From positions 1 through 64,000 of the forward strand of contig WHVD01000029.1 in the NCBI GenBank assembly GCA_015178975.1: DNA of 64,000 bases. Direction: 5' to 3'. Each line of letters opens with the position of its first letter. Positions within the stretch are counted from its first letter, which is position 1. A program made the translations under genes and the position numbers. Origin of the DNA: Hysterangium stoloniferum. Its lineage: Eukaryota; Basidiomycota; Agaricomycetes; Hysterangiales; Hysterangiaceae. The notes beneath the pieces were generated by a model. That model had not been told where the DNA came from, did not search any database, and was given only the letters and a program-made list of their open reading frames with translations. Of this stretch, positions 23,601-36,020 are shown piece by piece.

Positions 23601-24000
23601 TTCTGAAAACTATTAAGTATACCAAATTCTAATATACTCTAAAGGTGATTTTAAACATATGGGATGTGATTCAAACTTAATTTGGTCTTCCAAACTTTGG
23701 GAATGTTTAAAACTTATTTGTATATTGTAAAACAAAGCATCTTTCAGGAGCTGAGTAGATTATGAAAGAGTTTGAAATACTAACACTTTTAAAAAGCATA
23801 TCCTTTTAAATGGTCCATTTCATGCACATGTATGTACGTATGTCATTGACATCTCTGAATACATATGTATTACATTGTAATGGGTCTGTCAATCTGAACA
23901 GATTTCTACTTGATTCAACATACCAAAAATATATAGGTGGGTTCACTTAATAAAGAAAGTTATAGGATGAAAAATCTCCAATGATATCTCACATATTTTA
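23601..24000. repeat. Dispersed repeat F, copy 1
   Basis: About 400 bases nearly identical in order to 34,061-34,477, same orientation, with small indels (for example AATTTGGTCTTCCAAACTTT and AAATGGTCCATTTCATGCAC in both). No coding potential or terminal structure seen. It stops exactly where LTR H1 begins at 24,001. Identity unknown. Confidence 0.8.
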
Positions 24001-25230
24001 TGTTAAGATCTAGGCTGTGGAAGGGAGATTGTTCTAAGTTGGGGGGCTGATGATAGGAATCAAGCTAATCAGGGGGCTGACAATAGAGATTGTACTAGTT
24101 GGAAGGTCTGTGTTAGGAACTGAAAACTGACTAATGTTGGTAGGCTGACAGGGACCGATTGGAAGGACATGGCTTCAGCTTATGTGCTGTGCCCTCGCAA
24201 ATATCCATTGGGTGTCCTTAAATTTCAGACGGGCGAAGACCAGCCCTAATGAGTACCTCTCAGCGAGTTACCAATTGGAACCAAAGGATAAGTCGAGTGT
24301 CAGGCCAAGGGGTCGGGGACTGAGAGTGGGCGAGCGCACGTGAAGGCGGATAGTGGGATACTTAGAATAAGGCTTCTAGAGGTGTAAGAGGGTATTCTGA
24401 GTTGATATTCTGATTGCCTAGTAACTACAACTACAGTGGGTTCATATACAAATATTCGGCGTCTAGAAAATACTAACTAGGAGAAGAGTGGAAACAGTAT
24501 TGACAAATAAGCTTGACTAGGAATGGGAAGGTTACGATTAGTTCAGAGGCCATGAAATAGCTGAGAGCGGAATTACGAGAAAAGAAAATAGTCTGAGGGT
24601 TACAAGTATATATAGACATATGTAAACATAGAGTAGAATGGATCATCATAATAAAAAGGGACGTATCAGAGTTTAACCAGATAGTATGAGTATAATTTGA
24701 CGGGGGCGTAAATGGAGTTTGATCACCGCAAAAGCATACATCAGCATCGGGGGTCTGATGGTTTCCAATGTGGTGACTTGAATGCTAACTTGAAATGTTG
24801 ATAGGCAGTGATAACCTCGGGGTCTGTCGGGTTGCGACATGGTCGTAACAGTCTGACTCTATAACTGTAGTGGAACTTGACTTCAACTTATGTGTTGCAT
24901 CCTTGCATGAACTGTCAGGGTGTTCCAGTATTTCAAACAGAGCAGATAGTATGATATAAGTATAAATCAACACTTAGCTCAATCAACTGAGGGGCTGAAT
25001 CACTAAGGGTCAAGGGGTAAAGGGTCACAGCTTGCCAAAGACCACTTTTGAGGGTGTAATGGTGGGAGAAGAGGACAGAAAACTAAGAGGGGGTAATCTA
25101 AGTCAATTTTCAAACTGAAGAACTGTAGTGTACATGAAAGGAGCTTTATAATACATTGAGACAGATGATAGGGAGGCCAATCAGAGAAGTGAAGTGTACA
25201 TAGGATGGATCAAAGAGAAGTGATGACAAG
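24001..25230 (-). repeat. LTR family H, copy H1, split by G1 and truncated
   Basis: Begins TGTTAAGATCTAGG and follows H2 (29,988-31,101), with solo LTR G1 inserted at 24,111-24,850. The far end is replaced by LTR D1 at 25,231. The minus strand carries the diverged core motif (ATAAGTTGAAG at about 24,880-24,890). Confidence 0.75.
24111..24850 (-). repeat. Solo LTR, family G, copy G1 (740 bases)
   Basis: Flanked by GTCTG at 24,106-24,110 and 24,851-24,855. Plus-strand ends are TGTTAGGAACTG and GGTCGTAACA, so its sense direction (TGTTACGACC start) is minus. The core motif lies at about 24,171-24,185 on the minus strand. Confidence 0.92.
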
Positions 25231-25728
25231 GTGGGGAGCTGTTTGACCAGAAAACCCACTGGGACCCAGACCCCATTCTATATGTGCTGACTCTCCATAT
25301 CATACAAATGACACACTGGACCCTGCTGAGACATTCTGGACCCCCTCATTCTCAATCTGTCCTTGCCTGTTTGTCATCTGGTTCAGTTTACCACCATGTT
25401 TCCCTATCTCTTTGACATCTGGTTTATTGTCTTATTGTACTCTTGATATGTCCTTTTGTATGTCTAAGTTAGTAGTACAATAATCTACTAGTCTATATAG
25501 TCCAGTAGTTATTTGTACATACAATCTGATCAGAAAATTGACTTAGTTTCTACTTGTCTTTTGCTCCCTGCATATTCCTGGAACCCATGGGTTTCCCATC
25601 TGCTCCTGTTTGAAATTGGACAACATGATTTATGAAGGTGCAGCACATGCATAAGCTGAAGCTGTGTCCTTCCCAGAACTTCCATGGGCTTCCCTGGAGA
25701 CCCACCCATGAGCCTTGCACTTAACAGT
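25231..25728 (+). repeat. LTR family D, copy D1
   Basis: Begins TGTTTGACCAGAAAACCCA and ends GCACTTAACA. Shares layout with family A (GAAATTGGACAACA, then the core motif at about 25,651). No clear 5-base duplication (GGAGC before, GTCTG after), so one flank was probably lost. Confidence 0.75.
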
Positions 25729-27484
25729 CTGCTTACAATGTTAATTCTTGTGTCAGTTTTGAAGAAAAGGCTGGGACCTGTCATGTCTCAAAAGCTGCAC
25801 AATGTTATGTAGGGATGAGACCCCAAGGCAATTGTCAATTAATCCCTTGACCCTTCTATCTGGAAAGTAACATTATCCACTAATATACTCAGTTATAATT
25901 CTTTATATAATCATTTGATCTTTATTCTAATATGGAAAGGTCACCATCCCAAGGTTAGCAACACATTTCTATGGATGATTTACCATTCATTAAAGTTGCT
26001 CTAAGTGCACGTGGTAGTGGGCCTAGAGTGCAATGGTTCATGAACCATTTCAAGGCATCAATGACTCCTTATTTTCCTGTTTGAATGGTATTCACTTTGA
26101 GCAGGAATAGAATGAATATATACAAGCCACCAGTAGTGGATTAAGGATGAACACTCACTTAAAATCTGATTAATTTGAAAGGAGCCACCAGAACCCTAGT
26201 TTCACAAACTCTTACAGCTCACGTCTAGTAAATAGGATTGGCCTGACACAAAAGGGACAAGAAAGGCTTAATCAGTAGACTGGCAATGGGAATGATGAAT
26301 AATGGTGCCTTTGGACTACCAGAATCCTGGATGTAAAAATTTCTGTAAAACATCATTACACAATACCACTGCCAAATGGTAAAGCTCCACTGGCACTTTG
26401 TAAAGGTGCAAGGTCGTGTTGAAGAGTCAATACCAATGAGTATAAGGAACACATGCAGCCAAGACCCCCTTGGGGAATAGGGTCAGTACCCCTAGATTGC
26501 CATCCTTATAGAATGAAAAAATATGACAAAATAGTGCTTTTCCAATGTACATGCATGATTAGGGGCAGAAGCTTATTGTATAACATCATGACATTGAAGG
26601 GGATGTAGTAGAAGAGACAAGAAAATGAAAAATAGTAAAACAATCCTCAAAATGGACAGAATCACCAAGTATGTAGTTAGTAGTGAGTGATGCTCAATTG
26701 ATCCATGGTGACCATACAATCAGGGTGCAGCACCTTCATATTTGTGGTTGATGCTAATTTAAAACATACACTGCAACTCACTCAGAGTGGAGGGCTTGTT
26801 AGTGTGTGAGGAGCTGCACCTCATCCCTCCCTTCAGAGTTGGTCTCGTCATCAGCCTTAAGGTTGCCCTCCACTTCGAATTAGATGTCTCAGACTCAAGC
26901 TCAGGGTCTGAAGATGCTAGCAAATCTCGGTTTGCCAGTTCATGAGGAGGAATGGGGTTGTAATGGTAAGATCATCTCATCTCAGGAGCATCCTTCAAAT
27001 GGCTATTACATCAGGGATTTGGGAATATCTACACCCATTATGTAGACTCTGTAAGCCTGGCCACCTTACCACATATGTCATTACCAACCTCTCCCATCAA
27101 CCATTCATTGTTCTGCCACTTGATTGTTAAGTAGCACCTTTGTGCCTGATCATGTGGTTCTTTGTTCTCCTGACACATTCACCTTGACTACATAAAAACC
27201 CATATCCTATAGTGATAGAATAAATCTTCTCTTTGACCATTAATCCTTTCCCCACTCTTCCCTAGGGAACCTCGCATTCACCTTGTATCCTACTGATATT
27301 TTAAAAATAAAGAAAACTTAGTCCTGTCCATGTTGACTGAGTGAGGCTGATACCGACAGCCTTACAGACTCCCTAGACTCCCTATATTTATAGTTAGCTT
27401 TTATACTGATTAGTAAATAGGGACCTCGTGAAAGTAGTATGTCTAGCCGAGTCTAGCTGAGCTAGCTAGCTCTCCTAAATGGCT
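25729..27484. other. Decayed repeat-like DNA, no gene supported
   Basis: CpG-poor, AT-rich. No reading frame resembles a known protein. A block at 27,126-27,358 (TGTTAAGTAGCACC to GATACCGACA) looks like a short LTR but has no target duplication. Confidence 0.4.
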
Positions 27485-27600
27485 CTAGACAATATAGATA
27501 GCATACTTACTGATCTTCTCACTTTCCTGATGTATCATCGAGCTAGACAATATAGATAGCATACTTACTGATCTTCCCACTTTCCTGATGTATCATCGAG
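27485..27600. repeat. 58-base tandem duplication
   Basis: Two adjacent copies starting CTAGACAATATAGATAGC at 27,485 and 27,543 with one mismatch (CTTCTCAC against CTTCCCAC). Recent local slippage or end-joining duplication. Confidence 0.95.
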
Positions 27601-29014
27601 TGCTGGCCAAGTGGCAAGTACCTGGGGGAAGACAAAAAGTAGGTGCAGATGAGTGTGTCTGGCACTCAACCAACTGTACAGTAGCTAAAATTGGCATACT
27701 CCGCCACCTCTCTATAAGGATAGTTCTATTGACCAATATCCACATCCTGATAGCTTTCAAGAGGTATCCTTATGGACTATTCAGGCACTTATCTACTGAG
27801 TTGGTGGACAAGATTTTCTATCCTTATTTGGTGGTTAGGGGTACTCGACTGTACCAGGATTGAATAGCAAGTCCGGGCAGCAAGAAATTTGAGAGGCACT
27901 TATTGTTATATATAAAGACTATAACTAGGGAATGATATCTCCCTGGTCACCGAGACCGCCAAGTAACACAAGTACTGAACTTTTTAATCGCCTTTCCTTG
28001 CATTGAATGGCTGCACTGGTTTAGTACGACAGAAAGCTACAGCTAGTTCACGACCCTAGTGAGCAAATTCGCACGGTGTCGTAAAGATGCACGTTGTTGA
28101 ATACTTGGAATATTCTGATAGATATTTATATACTCGCTGAGGCATTAAGAGGCCCCATTGCGAGTCCCGGGCGTCTCAGCTAGAAAATTCCTTGAGATAG
28201 ACTTTACTGAAATATACTGCTTTGGATCCCGCGGTAGTCCCATATATACATGACTTGACTCAATTTTATGTGGAGTCTTCTGCTTTTCAGTCAAGATGAG
28301 GTGACTTCCAACGGAATGGGGTTAGTACTCATCATTGTCATACAGTATCCTAGGTGTACAGCAGGGCAAGCTGGTGGGTATACATCCGCAGTTTAGCTTG
28401 TAATTGGTCATAGACTTCCTAAAGTCAATCCCGATTATCTGGGGGAAAAAAAAAGTTGGAAATAACCAACAAGAGGAATTCGAGATAGATTCAATACCTG
28501 GAGAATGATCTCAGAAATGTGGGCACAATGTTATTCCTCAGTCTCTTCTCTGTGGCGGAACTAGCAGGGGCTCTCTGATATGTTCCCAGTGATTCCTAAA
28601 CTATCTCACGAGATTGCTTACACTATCTTCGACTCAGTTTGCCGATCTATCATATCAGCCGGGGGTGGACAACCTATAATGCAATTGTTTGGCGACACGT
28701 CAAAATGATACAAGCATCAGCGCCTTTGCACGGAACCAAATCTTAAATAGTCTAATCTTGTTACTTGTTAATATAATATAAGTATATAATTCGTGCAACG
28801 TGCAGGTCATCCCTTAACGTTGCCCCGCCCCTTCCGCAATCAATCCACGCTGCGGGGTTCTTCAGTACGATTCAGCTCGATGAACCAACAAACCACAATG
28901 TCTTGTCATAGTCGATATTCGTGAGCTCCATGTCGAATATTGTTACGGTGCATTATATCTGAGCAAATCACACAGTTCTATCGCTCATGCCCTCAATCCG
29001 ACATGCCGGCTGGC
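27601..29014. other. CpG-normal unique DNA, possible gene relic
   Basis: Base composition changes here: CpG returns to normal from about 27,870. On the minus strand, about 28,350-28,620 contains exon-like stretches (GTYQRAPASSATEKRLRNN, then a pyrimidine tract and CAG before IIGIDFRKSMTNYKL), but no consistent gene model could be built. Confidence 0.35.
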
Positions 29015-29548
29015 TCCCAATGAACTGTAACTGCCATGTTGCCTTGTTTCCACATTTATGTGACTTATATACACCCGTAGATCTTTGTACGGTTCAAACC
29101 ATCCTTCAACGTATTCCGTGAACGTGAATATTTCGTCGGACCATAGTCGTCCCTTTGGCAGTGCTGATTTTGATGATTATCACTACAACGAGTCGATTTC
29201 AATGACGGGTCATCTCAGCGATGCAAGCCAGGCACCTGCGCCCATTCACAGCACAAGGTAGACGCACCCTTGAATGTTTCAGAGTTTGCATTAAAATGAA
29301 TCGCATAGCTCAATGCCATATTCACACTACCCCGGCAGCACGCAGAATTGTGTCGACGATGATTCCAGGCACGAATCTCCCAGCTGTTCATCGGTTTTCC
29401 CAGAAGTGTTGCAAGATGAAGTAGTCCAAAATGCCTTGTAAGTTTCGTGTGTATCTTGCAACACCGCCTAGCTAAAATCCCATAGCCTTAATTCAAATTA
29501 TCACGATGTGAAAAATATGCCAGCCCGATTTTTGGAACAATCGGGTGG
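29015..29548 (-). repeat. Inverted duplication, arm 1 (CpG-rich)
   Basis: About 530 bases whose complement recurs at 29,698-29,987 and 31,107-31,380. Arm 1 keeps CpG sites; arm 2 has TpG or CpA at most of them (GAATCGCATAGC against GAATCACATAGC). The inner spacer is about 150 bases (29,549-29,697). Confidence 0.88.
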
Positions 29549-29987
29549 AAAGGGATAGGATTCCCCTTCCCGCGACAGTCTGAGATCTTCATTGATAATT
29601 TTTTGGTCGGCGGATGGATATCTTTTCAGTAATTCGGTCAATTGTTACTTGTTATAGATTTTATGATCAATCCTTACATTCCGTTGACTAGACATGAGCC
29701 TGATTGTTCCAAAAATCGAGTTGGCATATTTTGCACATTGTGGTAATTTGAATCAAGGCTATGGGGTTTTAGTTAGGTGGTGTTGCAAGACACATGAAAC
29801 TTACAAGGAGTTTGGACTACTTCATCTTGTAACACTTCTGGGAAAACTGATGAACAGCTGGGAGATTCCTGCCATGTTGATGATCTGGAATCATTGTTTG
29901 ACACAATTCTGCATGCTACCAGGGCAGTGTGAATATGGCATTGAGCTATGTGATTCATTTTAATACAAACTCTGAAACATTCAAGGG

Positions 29988-31101
29988 TGTAAGATCTAAG
30001 CAAGGAGGACAAAGGGGGAACTCTATGTTGAGGGGTCAATGATAGAGATCATACTAATTGAGAGGTCCAATTCTATAAAATGGGTGGAGCTTGGCTTCAA
30101 CTTATGTGTTGTGCCCTCATATAAACTGTTAAGGTGCTCCAGTATTTCAAACAAAGTGGAGGTATGATAAAGACTAAAGACAACACTTACATAGTTCAAT
30201 TGACCAGAGGGCCAAAATGCTAAGAGTTGTAGAATAAAGGGTCATAGCTTACTGACAATACCTTTGAGAGTATTAAAGAGGAAGTAAAGTGGCTGAAGAC
30301 TAAATGGGGGTAATCTAGGTCAATATTAGAACTGAGGAATAGCAGCATACATGGTGTTAGGGCAACACTAACAAGGCTACCAAAACACAAGAAGAGTTAA
30401 GAGATATGTAAGGCAAGGATAAGGAATAAAGGTTGAGAATATCACATTGGTTTAGTGGAAATTCAGAGATTGAAACTGGGGTCTAGTTATATACATCCTG
30501 AAGTATTTATATATACTAAAGAAAAAAACTAAACTTTAAAAGTCTAAACTTTAAAGAAAAACTAAATAAAGTTTAAACTTAATATTTTGATATGTATGTA
30601 TCACATGACATGTGTGTGTATCACATGACATGTGTGTGTATCACATGACACATGTGTATTATGTGTCAAAATAAACTAAACTAAAATAAAATAAAATAAA
30701 CACAAATTTAAACAGATAAAAAAAAACAAGAAAAATATTCAGAGCCCTGACACATGGTAGGAACTTTATGCAAAGGTATAACAGATGAGCAGAGGTCCAA
30801 TCAAGGAAGTGAGAAGTAATGATGGATTGAAGGAAGCATGGAAAGGGGTAAGAATCAAACTAAAACTGAATATGATGTAATTAAGGTATACTAAAAGGTA
30901 TGAGGTGGCAAGTATCATTTGCATGTCAAACAGGTGATGGGAGAGCATTGGGACAGCATAATGAAAGGGGAAGGCTATAGCAAGCCAAGTGTCAGGGTGC
31001 TGTAGGTGGTGACACCATGGTTGGGGTGCTGATAGCAGAGTACCAGAGGGTTATGAGGGTGAAACAAGTTTGTGGGGGGCCAAACAACAGTGATCCTAAC
31101 A
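29988..31101 (-). repeat. Solo LTR, family H, copy H2, with C3 nested
   Basis: Flanked by AAGGG at 29,983-29,987 and 31,102-31,106. Plus-strand ends are TGTAAGATC and ATCCTAACA. About 711 bases without the nested LTR C3. The minus strand carries the diverged core motif at about 30,090. Confidence 0.88.
30355..30752 (-). repeat. Solo LTR, family C, copy C3 (398 bases)
   Basis: Flanked by CATGG at 30,350-30,354 and 30,753-30,757. Plus-strand ends TGTTAGGGCAAC and GCCCTGACA. Contains a short tandem block ATCACATGACATGTGTGTGT at about 30,600-30,655. Same family as the LTRs of Gypsy-C. Confidence 0.92.
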
Positions 31102-31352
31102 AAGGGTATGTCTACCTTGTGCTGTGGATGGGCACAGGTGTGTGGCTCACATTGCTGAGATGACCTGTCATTGAAATCAACTCATTATAGTGATAATCAT
31201 TAAATCAGCACTGCCAAAGGATGACTGTGGTCCAACAAAATATCCATGTTTATAGCATGTTTTGAAGGATTATTGGCTGTACAAAGATCTGCAGGGTGTG
31301 TATAATTCACATAAATGTGGCAAAAAAGGCAGAATGGCAGTTACAGTTCATT

Positions 31353-31382
31353 GGCAGACAATCAGATATTGGATTGTCTGCC
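31353..31382. repeat. Perfect 11-base hairpin
   Basis: GGCAGACAATC at 31,353-31,363 and its complement at 31,372-31,382, with an 8-base loop. It lies exactly where similarity to arm 1 of the inverted duplication ends. Confidence 0.85.
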
Positions 31383-32594
31383 GGTAAACTGTTGCTGCCA
31401 TACACACATATCCTTCATCTTCCTCATCCACATGTTGTAAGAGTGTGCTTGAATAGCAACAAGCACCTTCCCCTAACTGCCCCTGGGGTGATGTCTCTGA
31501 TGGAAAGATGTACAAGTGTTTGTATAAGCCAGCCCTGATGCTTCAAAGCAGGACCTTGCAATATTAGGCATGGTGCCACATGACAAATGTTGTTTGCTTT
31601 TCAGACTTGCATTCTCACTAGCCTGCATAGGCAAAAATTGTTAACATCAGAGAAGCTGGAATGTGTTGTCCTGCACCTCAGGCTTTGTTCAAACAAAGGA
31701 AAAGACTACTGTACATATGGTGATAGGATACAAAGTTTCCATTGTTGAAATGCACCTGTTGTGGCACCCAGAGTGCAAGTCTTTCTTCAAAGAGTCATCT
31801 GTAAGGGGGTATAAGGAGATGGGCAAGCAGCTTGGCTACATGTCACCATGCAAAAAGAACCAGCCTCACATTTCTTAGCTCATGGCTGTAAGCTTATTGA
31901 CAGCAGAGTACATTAAAGCTCACCTACAGCTTGTAGACAAGTGCCTAATGTATTACAAGTTATACATATTTACATGTATAGATTGAATAAACTCATGGAG
32001 CTCAGTGTGCTAATCAATAGGAGAGTGATAACAGTGAACATCAGAATTTAAAATCTTTGTGGCACGTACAGATATCATGTGTGGTTTAGTCAGATCTCAT
32101 TGCCCTTGTGTAGATCTCATACAAAGTTTCTGTGGTTATTCTTTATTATACTAAAAAGGATAACCAAAAACTTTAAAAGTTATTTATTGACTCAAGTATA
32201 TATATTTATATTGTTTGCTGTAGAATTAATATTTAATCAAATTCAGTCCATCAGATGATACTCTGGAGAATAAGGAAATATTAAGATTTATCTTGTATCT
32301 GACAAAAGTTAGTCAAACAATCATATATAGATTATCCTTTTGGGGATAAATTCCACAACATGGATGGAGATAGTTCTGGTTAAGTTTCTAAATCAAATGA
32401 ATTTAAATTATATGAACTATATTTGAAAGTTTGCATATATACAGGAGAATGCATCTTATCCCAAAGATTAAATTATAACCCAAATAATCTTGTATAACCA
32501 TGACATTTGTGCATATATTAAAAGAGTGTACAAGTCTTAAAGATAAAATTTTGAGGTAATGAAATATAAACTCCTAAAATGTATGGTCATAGCC
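31383..32594. other. AT-rich DNA, no gene supported
   Basis: No recognisable protein, RNA or repeat end. CpG-poor, likely decayed repeats. Confidence 0.4.
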
Positions 32595-33153
32595 TGTTAT
32601 GACCTGTTCCTGGATACTCAATCTTCTGCAATTATCTGACCTTCCACCCCAAATCTCTGATCCAACTTTCTGACTCAACATCTGACCCAACTTCCAACTA
32701 TGGAACATTTATAGTTCCCATATTTCCAGACCTCATCCTTGTTCCTCATTTGGTAACTTGTCAGTTGACAAGTATTCACTCATTTGCTTGATGTATTCCC
32801 ATTTCAGAATATTCACCTACATCCATCTTATTATGATCCTAGTTTGTAGTACAATAATGAAAGAACTTATATTAGTTTCTGTGAATTTGTACTCTACCTT
32901 AGATCTGATATTGACTTAGTTTCTTATTCCTTCCTTCTTTCTGTATGCTCGATATTTCAGGACTCTTCAGAACTCTGAATATCCATAATCTCCTGGCATA
33001 AATCCTATCTCTGAAATTAAGGACTTTCTGAGCATTTGTGTAAAGGCACAGCACATAAGCTGAAGCCAATATCCTGAACCTATCCTGAGGTTTCCAAGTT
33101 CCCAGACAGTTCCCAATAGTTTCTAGAATAAGTTCCCAACATGGCACTTAACA
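32595..33153 (+). repeat. Solo LTR, family B, copy B3 (559 bases)
   Basis: Begins TGTTATGACCTG, ends GCACTTAACA, flanked by TAGCC at 32,590-32,594 and 33,154-33,158. Core motif ATAAGCTGAAGCC at about 33,055. This is the best full-length reference for family B in the window. Confidence 0.93.
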
Positions 33154-33158
33154 TAGCC

Positions 33159-34060
33159 AGAAGGAATAATCTCACTTAAAAATATGAGAACTTTTCCATA
33201 AAATTTTGTATATTAAATAAATTGTGACCATCCTCCTAAGGCATGATAGAATAGTTAGTGTGAGAAGCTACAAGACATCCCTTGTTTCCAGCATTTCTTA
33301 ATCACAAGGAGGTTGGTGTATGGTCTTGGCCTTGAACTGCATGTATGTATATCCTTTTTTCCTTGCTCATTACACTCACTAATGTTGGATTTTGAGCATC
33401 ATACAAGCTCATGTTCTTTTGTTCCCTACTCCTATTGTCTCATTGTCCCCTTGTTTCATGGTGCCATTGCCTTCCTCATTTATAATTCCATTGTTCTCAG
33501 ATTTTATACATGTAGCTACATGCAAATACAGCTCCCTGTGCAATTGTGGGAGTCTTCTGTTACCTGAGTATATGATAGGGACATGCATATTTTAACATAA
33601 TGTGCAACTAAGTATACATTCTACCAATCATATTATTATGGCATGAGGCACCCAGGCACAGTATCCCCAGGAACTAATAGTTTCAACAAGGTGAATTCAT
33701 TGACTTTTATCAATCATGACCTGTGGTCAGGCACTTAATTGTTCAGATGGGATGCTTGCATTTTCATTCATTAGTTGTGGCTGTGCCATAAGTTTCTATA
33801 AATCTTTCACATTGGTCCAATAACTATATACATATATGGTACCTCAGTCATATTTTTGATTCCTGATGTTTTATCTGAATAACAGGCTTGACTCTGACCC
33901 CTACTCATGTGCCAAAGGCTCAGTGCATGCTGAACAATAGGTCAGAAATGATGTATGAATTCTTGGGAGGCAGAACATATGTATATTGATGACAGCCATA
34001 TGTATTTCATAGTTTTGTATGTTGTCAATGTCCATAGACAATGTCCATAGAGGATATTTG
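33159..34060. other. AT-rich DNA, no gene supported
   Basis: No recognisable protein or repeat boundary found. Confidence 0.35.
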
Positions 34061-34477
34061 AAAACTAACAAGTATACCAAATTCTAATATACCAAATTCT
34101 AATATACTCTAAAGGTCATTTAAACATCTGGGATGTGATTCAAACTTAATTTGGTCTTCCAAACTTTGGGAATGTTTAAAACTTATTTGTATATTATGAA
34201 ACAAAGCATCTTTCAAGAGCTGAGTAGATTATGAAAGAGTTTAGTAGTTCGAAACACTAACACTTTCAAAAAGCATATCCTTTTAAATGGTCCATTTCAT
34301 GCACATGTATGTCATTGACATCTGTGAATACATATGTATTACATTGGAATGGGTCTGTCAATCTCAACAGAGTTCTACTTGATTCAATATACTAAGAATA
34401 TATAGGTGGTTTCACTTAATGAAGAAAGTTATAGTTATAGGATGAAAAATCTCCAATGATATCACACATATTTTTCC
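34061..34477. repeat. Dispersed repeat F, copy 2
   Basis: Second copy of the non-coding repeat at 23,601-24,000, same orientation. It has a short internal tandem duplication (TACCAAATTCTAATATA, about 34,074-34,107) not seen in copy 1. Confidence 0.8.
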
Positions 34478-35240
34478 AGGAAATAACTACAGTTTAAAAA
34501 ACAAAGTACCAACAAAAGTATTAGCAAGTATTTACATAACTTGGAAAACCAGGTTCTATTAATTGACTCTGAATTGTGTAGGATGTAATATGGAGAATTG
34601 TTTCTCATGGTTGGTGAACAATATAATGGTCTCAGAATATATATGTACCACATACCACTATTTAAACCTGAAGTTGTGTAGCAATATTGCTTTTAGTGTA
34701 ACTTTAAATATCATATAGAGAACAATGACAATATGTGGAACAAAAGGAACTGAGGAACAGGATGAAGTGTTCTTTTTGTGTATCCTTGATCTTATCCTAA
34801 AAATAGATGCCAATCTCGGAATCTGTTGTTCATGATGTACACATTCCAACACTCCTCCTCAGCATGGACAACAGTCAATGAGCTCCTCCTCATTTGTAGG
34901 AGTCATCACTTCCAGAGACTGAGGGAACCACAAAGTTGGATATTTTCAGCAAGGTCCTATGGCTTTGTGAGGGTGTCTGAATGCATTCAATCCAATGTGC
35001 TATGGGGGGCAATTGTGACCAGAAATACAATAGAAATTAGAGTGAACCCGATTCATGAACAGTAGCTGGCCATGATCCACTTTGAGCTCCTTCAGTCCAT
35101 TCATTTCGAAACAAGTAGTACATATTGGATGCTGCTAAAAGAAAATTGATATTCTTGGTTGTAGGACTTGATATGCCACCAAATAGTCATTATAATAAAA
35201 GTGGAATTTTCCCTTTTTATCTCCCTTGTTGGGTTGCTAA
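34478..35240. other. AT-rich DNA, no gene supported
   Basis: No recognisable features. Confidence 0.3.
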
Positions 35241-35249
35241 AAGATGTAG

Positions 35250-35520
35250 CAGCTGTCAGCTAGACGAGCTTGCTGAGTCACATAAGGTAGGACTAAAATT
35301 CTCCTCCTCAATTTGCATAGGCTTGTTGTATGAGCATCAATGTACTGTTCAACAATTGTAGAAATAAAATAGATTGTTCATATTTATTACAGTCATCAGC
35401 CAAAAGAGGTTGCTGAGTCGCAGAAGGTAGGACTAAACTTCTCTTCCTTGACTTGGATAGTTTTGTATAAGGACTGACATACTGTTAGGCAAGTAATAAT
35501 AAAAAAATAATAGGTTATTG
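35250..35520. repeat. Degenerate tandem duplication, about 130-base unit
   Basis: Two units share GTTGCTGAGTC, CA-AAGGTAGGACTAAA and the order of following blocks (units at about 35,257-35,375 and 35,394-35,520). Diverged, so old. Function unknown. Confidence 0.6.
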
Positions 35521-35817
35521 AGAGTGTTCCAGAGTTGGATTTGGCCAGAAAAATATCTGTGAGGCAGACTTTGGGATTTTCTGCTGTTACAGTTTTATGG
35601 TCTTGTTCCTCACATGGTATTGCCTCTTGATTATGCATCTGCCTGCAAGTGCAAAGTGGTTGCATGGGTTTGTACCCTATAAATGTGCCATTACTTTTTG
35701 TCTCTGAAATGTCCATTCAGGGATGGCTTGGTCCATTTTCCCTTTGAGTGGATGCAGTAGACATTGGAAAAGGTGATCCAAAAAATATAGCTGACAGAGA
35801 AATAACAGTGAAAAAAT

Positions 35818-36020
35818 TGCACTCAGAGGTGATATAGTAAGATGATGGTGCCAAATGCCACAAACATTCACTCAAAGGCAATAGTAAGACAGTGCAGAGT
35901 GCACACTAAAAATTCACAAAGAGGCAATAATGAGATGATGGTGCATATTAGCACACTAAAAGTTTGTACAGAGGTGATAATAAGATAATGGTGCATATTG
36001 GTACTTTAAAGAAATTTGTC
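35818..36020. repeat. Degenerate minisatellite, about 50-base unit, 4 copies
   Basis: Units share the pattern CAGAGGTGATA-TAAGATGATGGTGC followed by a CACTAAAA-type block. Copies differ by many substitutions. No coding sense. Confidence 0.6.

Larger units (their letters stand above)
29698..31380 (+). repeat. Inverted duplication, arm 2, split by LTR H2
   Basis: Complement of arm 1, interrupted by LTR H2 at 29,988-31,101. Arm 1 supplies the empty site (sense GTCTACCTTGTG next to AAGGGTG). Arm 2 carries heavy CpG loss and a small insertion (about 9 bases) near 29,877. Similarity ends at about 31,380, inside a short hairpin. Confidence 0.88.

Noticed and set aside
27126-27358. Short LTR-like block TGTTAAGTAGCACC to GATACCGACA
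   Set aside because: No 5-base flanking duplication, no primer site or purine tract next to it and no second copy in the window.
29100-29200. WSDE-like word on the minus strand suggesting a transposase
   Set aside because: No second or third catalytic block, and neighbouring residues do not follow the Tc1 pattern.
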